Below, piece by piece: positions 59,094-62,809 of a DNA stretch of 62,809 nt (position 1 is its first letter; each line of letters opens with the position of its first letter). The notes beneath the pieces are model-generated. The model did not search any database. It had not been told where the DNA came from and was given only the letters and a program-made list of their open reading frames with translations. A program made the position numbers and the translations under genes. The stretch is from Actinomycetota bacterium (GTDB taxonomy: Bacteria; Actinomycetota; Acidimicrobiia; Spongiisociales; UBA11373), in the NCBI GenBank assembly GCA_020444505.1, contig JAHLKU010000001.1, positions 1 through 62,809 of the forward strand. The letters are read 5' to 3'.

Positions 59094-60353
59094 ATGCGTG
59101 ACGTGGTGACGGCGATCCTCGGCGGCGGGCGCGGGACCCGCCTCTGGCCCTTGACGAGAGACCGGGCGAAGCCGGCCGTGCCGGTGGCCGGCAAGTACCG
59201 GCTGATCGACATCCCGATCAGCAACAGCCTCGATGCCGGCATCGACTCGATCTTCGTGCTGACGCAGTTCAACAGCGCCAGCCTCCACCGCCACATCGCC
59301 AGGACGTACCGCTTCGACTCGTTCAGCAGCGGCTTCGTGAACATCCTCGCCGCAGAGCAGAACATGCGGAGCACCGACTGGTACCAGGGCACGGCCGACG
59401 CCGTCCGCCAGAACATCGACCGCCTCACCGAGAACGATCCGTCGGAGGTCATCATCCTCTCCGGCGACCAGTTGTACCTGATGGACCTGGAGGACTTCGT
59501 GCGCCGCCACCGCGAGGCCGGCGCCGACGTCACCATCGCCGTCTCGCCGGTGAGCCCCGAGGAGGCGAGGGCGCTGGGCATCATGCGGCTCGACAGGGAG
59601 GGCCGCCTGGTGGAGTTCGTCGAGAAACCCGACGACCCGGCCGAGATCGAGCGGCTCACCCTGGACGCCGCCACGGTGGAGGCGACCGGGGTCGACGCCG
59701 CGCCCGGCTCGCTGCTGGCCAGCATGGGCATCTACGTGTTCCGCTCCGGTGCGCTGGTGGACCTGCTGGCGTCGGAGGGCGACGACTTCGGCAAGAATCT
59801 CATTCCGCAGGCGGTCGCCGAACAGGACGCGTACGGCTACGTCCACAGCGGGTACTGGAGGGACATCGGCACCATCGGCGCCTTCCACCTCGCCAGCCTG
59901 GAACTGACCCACCAGTTGCCGTCGCTGAACCTGTACGACACGAAACGGCCCGTCTACACCCGGCCCCGCTTCCTCCCGCCGGTGAAGGTGACCGACTGCC
60001 GCATCTACGAGTCGCTGCTCGCCGACGGCGCCATCCTGTCGGGGTCGGAGATCATTCGGTCGGTGATCGGCATCCGCTCCCTGGTGCGGTCCGGCTCGGT
60101 GCTCGACCGGGTGGTGGTGATGGGCAACCGCTCCTACGGCGACACCGGGGAGGACGCCCCTCCGGCCCTCGGCATCGGCCACGACTGTGAGATCCGCGAC
60201 GCGATCCTCGACAGCGACGTGTCGATCGGCGACGGCTGCCGCCTCGTCAACCGGGACGGCGTGACGGAAGCCGACGGGGACGGGTGGTACATCCGCGACG
60301 GGGTGATCGTGGTGCCCCGGCTGCAGGCGATCCCGCCGGGGACGGTCATCTGA
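59094..60353 (+). CDS. glgC: Glucose-1-phosphate adenylyltransferase
   Basis: 419 residues. It makes ADP-glucose for glycogen. ILGGGRGTRLWPLTRDRAKPAVP is the nucleotide-binding motif, GKYRLIDIPISN the regulatory and substrate region, and a left-handed helix with hexapeptide turns closes the protein. ATG at 59094, with AGGAGG five bases before it. A TAGTGT (-10 type) lies at 59071-59076. Its stop overlaps the glgA ATG (TGATG). Confidence 0.95.
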   Translation: MRDVVTAILGGGRGTRLWPLTRDRAKPAVPVAGKYRLIDIPISNSLDAGIDSIFVLTQFNSASLHRHIARTYRFDSFSSGFVNILAAEQNMRSTDWYQGTADAVRQNIDRLTENDPSEVIILSGDQLYLMDLEDFVRRHREAGADVTIAVSPVSPEEARALGIMRLDREGRLVEFVEKPDDPAEIERLTLDAATVEATGVDAAPGSLLASMGIYVFRSGALVDLLASEGDDFGKNLIPQAVAEQDAYGYVHSGYWRDIGTIGAFHLASLELTHQLPSLNLYDTKRPVYTRPRFLPPVKVTDCRIYESLLADGAILSGSEIIRSVIGIRSLVRSGSVLDRVVVMGNRSYGDTGEDAPPALGIGHDCEIRDAILDSDVSIGDGCRLVNRDGVTEADGDGWYIRDGVIVVPRLQAIPPGTVI

Positions 60354-61780
60354 TGCGGATCGCCTTCCTCAGCGCCGAGATGGCCCCGTACGCCCACGTG
60401 GGGGGCCTCGGCGACGTGGCCCGCTGGTTGCCGGAGGCGCTCGCCGCCGGTGGCGACGAGGTGGCCGCGTTCCTGCCCCGCTACGACGTGCTGCGGGGCG
60501 ACCCGCCCATCACCGAGATCGCCTCGGGCGTCACGGTGCCCGGGTTCGGCGAGGTGGGTGTGGCGCGGCTCGAGCACGACGGCGCCGCCGACCTGTACCT
60601 GATCGATGCCCCGGAGTGGTTCGCCCGCGGGGCGGTGTATCCCGACGACGGCGACGATCACCTCCGGTACTCGTGTTTCACGGCGTCGGTGATCGCGGCG
60701 TGCGAGGTGCTCGATTGGGTGCCCGACGTGTTCCACGCCAACGACTTCCACACCGCGCTGCTGCCGCTGCAGACGGTGGCCGCCGGGCTCCCCTGGGCCG
60801 CCGTGCCGGTGGTGCTGACCATCCACAACCTGGCCTTCCAGGGGGCCTTCCCGATGGCCGACGCCCCTCGCATGGGCCTCGCCGGGAGGGAGGCCCTGAT
60901 CGTGCCGGCGGGCGACGACTGGGGCAACGCGCTGGCGAGCGGCATCCTCGGCGCGGACCTGGTCACCACCGTCAGCCCCACCTACGCCCGCGAGATCCTG
61001 ACACCCGAGCAGGGCATGGACCTCGACGAGGTGCTCCTGGAGCGGGAGGCCGACCTGGTGGGCATCCTCAACGGGATCGGCGAGGAGTGGGACCCCGCCA
61101 CCGACCCGTGGATCGAGCACAACTACGACCTGTCCGCCGCCGGCGAGAAGTGGCGCAACCGCGACGCGCTCCGGGAGGAGCTGGGCCTGGAGGGCGAGCC
61201 CGTGCCGGTGCTGGGGGTGGTGTCGCGCCTCACCGACCAGAAGGGCTTCGACCTGTTCGAGGAGACCGTGGTGCCGCTGGTCCTGCACCGCGCCGCCCAG
61301 CTGGCGGTGGTGGGGACCGGCTCGCCCGAGATCGAGGCGATGTTCGAGTCGCTGGCGGAGGAGCACCCGGGCTGGGTGGCGTACCGGCGGGCGTTCGACA
61401 TCGGGCTCGGCCACCGCATCGAGGCCGGCGCCGACCTGTTCCTGATGCCGTCGCGCTTCGAGCCGTGCGGGCTCAACCAGATGTACAGCATGACGTACGG
61501 CACCATCCCGGTGGTCCGCCGCACCGGCGGCCTCAACGACACGGTGGAGCCGTGGAACGGGGCAGCCCGCACCGGCACCGGGTTCACGTTCGGCGACTAC
61601 GACACACCGTCGTTCGCCGCCGCCCTCGGCGAGGCGCTCGACGTGTTCGCCGACCGGGAGGCGTGGCAGGTGCTCGTCCGCAACGCCATGGCCGGCGACT
61701 GGTCGTGGACGCCGCGGGCCGCCGAGTACCGGGGTGCGTACGGGCGGGCGATCAGCGCGCGGGCGATGCGATCCGCGTGA
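60353..61780 (+). CDS. glgA: Glycogen synthase (GT5)
   Basis: 475 residues. It extends glucan from ADP-glucose. The GT5 signature SAEMAPYAHVGGLGDV is present, with H15 where E. coli has the ADP-glucose-binding K15 (KTGGL). RLTDQKGFDL and RFEPCGLNQMYSM are intact. ATG overlaps the glgC stop. Its 3' end overlaps the convergent sodX by 29 bases. Confidence 0.93.
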   Translation: MRIAFLSAEMAPYAHVGGLGDVARWLPEALAAGGDEVAAFLPRYDVLRGDPPITEIASGVTVPGFGEVGVARLEHDGAADLYLIDAPEWFARGAVYPDDGDDHLRYSCFTASVIAACEVLDWVPDVFHANDFHTALLPLQTVAAGLPWAAVPVVLTIHNLAFQGAFPMADAPRMGLAGREALIVPAGDDWGNALASGILGADLVTTVSPTYAREILTPEQGMDLDEVLLEREADLVGILNGIGEEWDPATDPWIEHNYDLSAAGEKWRNRDALREELGLEGEPVPVLGVVSRLTDQKGFDLFEETVVPLVLHRAAQLAVVGTGSPEIEAMFESLAEEHPGWVAYRRAFDIGLGHRIEAGADLFLMPSRFEPCGLNQMYSMTYGTIPVVRRTGGLNDTVEPWNGAARTGTGFTFGDYDTPSFAAALGEALDVFADREAWQVLVRNAMAGDWSWTPRAAEYRGAYGRAISARAMRSA

Positions 61781-62180
61781 GCGGCAGGGGCTTGTAGCGC
61801 CACAACACCTTGGCCGTGATCGCCTCGCGCGGCACCGGCCCGAAGTGGCGGCTGTCCACGCTGCCGGCTGCGGGGTCGTCGCCGAGCACCCACACCTCGT
61901 CGGCCCCGACGGTGCGGGGCCCGTCCGGCGTGTCGAGCGGGTCGCCGGCGACGGCGGCCACCCGTTTGACGATCTCGAAGCCGGGCCGGCCCGGCATCTC
62001 GAGCACCACCACGTCGCCTGCAGCGAGGCGCCCGGGGCGCCGCAGGCCCATCACCCAGTCGCCGGGCCGGAGCGCCGGGCGCATGCTCTCCTCGGCGATC
62101 TCGTACCGCACCAGGCGGGCCGCCGCCAGGGCGCCGGCGACGACGACGGCGGCGCCGATACGGGTCTTCCAGTCGGCCAA
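61752..62180 (-). CDS. sodX: Nickel SOD maturation signal peptidase-like protease SodX
   Basis: 142 residues, a short S26 signal-peptidase-like serine/lysine protease. One N-terminal membrane helix (TRIGAAVVVAGALAAARLV) precedes the catalytic serine (EESMRPALRPGD) and lysine (VKRVAAVAGD). Such proteases sit next to sodN and remove its propeptide so the nickel hook is freed. TTG at 62180, with GGAGGG just before it; the long extension to 62438 is the shadow of sodN. Confidence 0.85.
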   Translation of the reverse strand: MADWKTRIGAAVVVAGALAAARLVRYEIAEESMRPALRPGDWVMGLRRPGRLAAGDVVVLEMPGRPGFEIVKRVAAVAGDPLDTPDGPRTVGADEVWVLGDDPAAGSVDSRHFGPVPREAITAKVLWRYKPLPLTRIASPAR

Positions 62181-62207
62181 GGCTCCCTCCGGGTTGCCGG
62201 CACCCGA

Positions 62208-62235
62208 AGTGTATGGTGTCGGGCAGCCGTCACAA
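62208..62235 (-). promoter_or_regulatory. sodX promoter
   Basis: Minus strand TTGTGA, 16 bases, TACACT in the 67-base gap between sodX and sodN. On the opposite strand the overlapping TATGGT (62212-62217) could be the sodN -10 box. Confidence 0.5.
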
Positions 62236-62247
62236 CCGGAGGAATGG

Positions 62248-62637
62248 ATGCATCTCTTCAAGCCGCACAAGGTGGCCCATGCCCATTGCGACCTCATGTG
62301 CGGGGTGTACGACCCCGCCCAGGCCCGCATCGAGGCCCAGTCGGTCAAGGCGATCGCCGAGAAGTACCAGGCGTCGGACGACGAGGTCTTCCGCCAGCGC
62401 TGCGTGATCCTCAAGGAGCAGCGCGCCGAACTCGCCAAGCACCACCTGTGGGTGCTGTGGACCGACTACTTCAAGCCGCCTCACGTGGAGCAGTTCCCGA
62501 ACCTGCACGACCTGTTCTGGCGTGCGACCAAGAAGGCCGGTGATGCGAAGAAGTCCATGGACCCGGCCGTCGGCCAGGAGTTGCTGGACCTCATCGACGA
62601 GATCGCCGACATCTTCCAGCAGACCAAGCAGGCCTGA
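62248..62637 (+). CDS. sodN: Nickel superoxide dismutase (variant hook)
   Basis: 129 residues. After a 12-residue propeptide (ending AHA) the mature protein begins HCDLMCGVYDPAQARIEA, the nickel-binding hook in which H1, C2 and C6 bind nickel. Position 5, normally proline (HCxxPCGxY), is methionine. The rest, with KEQRAELAKHHLWVLWTDYF, is ordinary SodN. It removes superoxide in the cytoplasm. ATG at 62248 with CGGAGG upstream. Confidence 0.95.
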   Translation: MHLFKPHKVAHAHCDLMCGVYDPAQARIEAQSVKAIAEKYQASDDEVFRQRCVILKEQRAELAKHHLWVLWTDYFKPPHVEQFPNLHDLFWRATKKAGDAKKSMDPAVGQELLDLIDEIADIFQQTKQA

Positions 62638-62654
62638 GCACGCGCGCTGCGTGC
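62638..62654 (+). terminator. Short hairpin after sodN
   Basis: GCACGC-GCGCT-GCGTGC directly after the sodN stop, a six-base-pair stem with a five-base loop. It could act as a weak terminator. Confidence 0.35.
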
Positions 62655-62746
62655 CGGACCGAGCCGGCTGGGGCGGAGGAGGGTCCCCTGCAGCATGGCG
62701 GGGACGACCGTGAGGGCTCGGGGGGCTAGCCGTACAGATTCGGGCC

Positions 62747-62778
62747 GGAAGGGGCGGTGCTCTGGAGCCGCCCCTTCC
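62747..62778. terminator. Long hairpin in the 3' end of the window
   Basis: GGAAGGGGCGG paired with CCGCCCCTTCC, 11 base pairs around a ten-base loop. It is in the last 172 bases, where I found no credible gene; it may end a transcript from either side. Confidence 0.5.
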
Positions 62779-62809
62779 ACGCGTCCGCAGCCTTGTGCAC
62801 CGGCGCCAC

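Noticed and set aside
62481-62780. 99-residue minus-strand frame at the window end
   Set aside because: Mostly antisense to sodN and to a hairpin; no ribosome-binding site and no recognisable motif.

Overview
The window is a single high-GC chromosomal segment from an actinobacterium. Evidence: a WhiB protein with the C-x27-C-x2-C-x5-C pattern and a GVWGG turn, DUF3107, an MshB/Mca-type (mycothiol) deacetylase, a deazaflavin (F420)-type reductase, a nickel superoxide dismutase with its maturation peptidase, and the actinobacterial gene order argS, hom, thrC, rho, rpmE, prfA, prmC, tsaC, glyA, atp operon. Frequent GTG/TTG starts and apparently leaderless genes fit this. Acidimicrobiia or a related deep lineage is possible, but I cannot assign it from sequence alone.

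Layout. 1-3.5 kb: the less GC-rich end of a surface-sugar locus (a partial gene, an extended SDR epimerase, an unrecognised membrane protein and a DegT-type aminotransferase). 3.5-8.8 kb, minus strand: a GT2 glycosyltransferase, plsY, aconitase and a SufR-like regulator, divergent from mrp. 8.8-17 kb: DUF3107, whiB, YqeY, an ATP-dependent DNA ligase, a TetR/oxidoreductase divergon with a visible operator, a PatB/MalY-type lyase and an anchored repeat protein. 17.1-19.85 kb: an Rrf2/NsrR-type regulator facing an octaheme (HAO-like) cytochrome c and a duplicated multi-pass membrane protein; this is the most interesting block. 19.8-24.5 kb: ku, a CPBP protease, tRNA-Arg(CCG) next to argS, and an archaeal-looking hypA plus MinD-type ATPase pair. 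24.6-31.7 kb: hom, thrC, a transaldolase-like aldolase, rho, rpmE, DUF1385, prfA. 31.7-36.5 kb: four minus-strand genes (SRPBCC, F420-type reductase, subtilase, S9 peptidase) interrupt the usual prfA-prmC adjacency. 36.6-46.3 kb: prmC, tsaC, glyA and a complete F1Fo ATP synthase operon (atpZ, I, B, E, F, H, A, G, D, C). 46.3-50.7 kb: a GNAT enzyme, an MshB-like deacetylase, a methyltransferase, a HisA paralogue with a changed catalytic residue, and a sucrose-phosphate-synthase-like GT4. 50.6-59 kb, minus strand: a K+ channel, korB/korA, an amidase, a DUF3048 lipoprotein, a penicillin acylase-like hydrolase. 59-62.8 kb: glgC-glgA, then divergent sodX and sodN.

The genes support aerobic, respiring metabolism with carbohydrate storage: aconitase and 2-oxoacid:ferredoxin oxidoreductase feed central carbon, the ATP synthase uses the proton gradient, and GlgC/GlgA make glycogen. 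Fe-S/NO-type regulators (SufR-like, Rrf2, WhiB) are numerous. The octaheme cytochrome suggests a nitrogen-oxide or hydroxylamine reaction, and HypA plus its ATPase implies a NiFe hydrogenase elsewhere in the genome.

No gap longer than 300 bases lacks a gene. The longest, about 199 bases upstream of whiB and yqeY, holds a promoter and a CRP-like palindrome. The last 172 bases hold only two hairpins. I saw no insertion sequence, CRISPR array, rRNA or origin.
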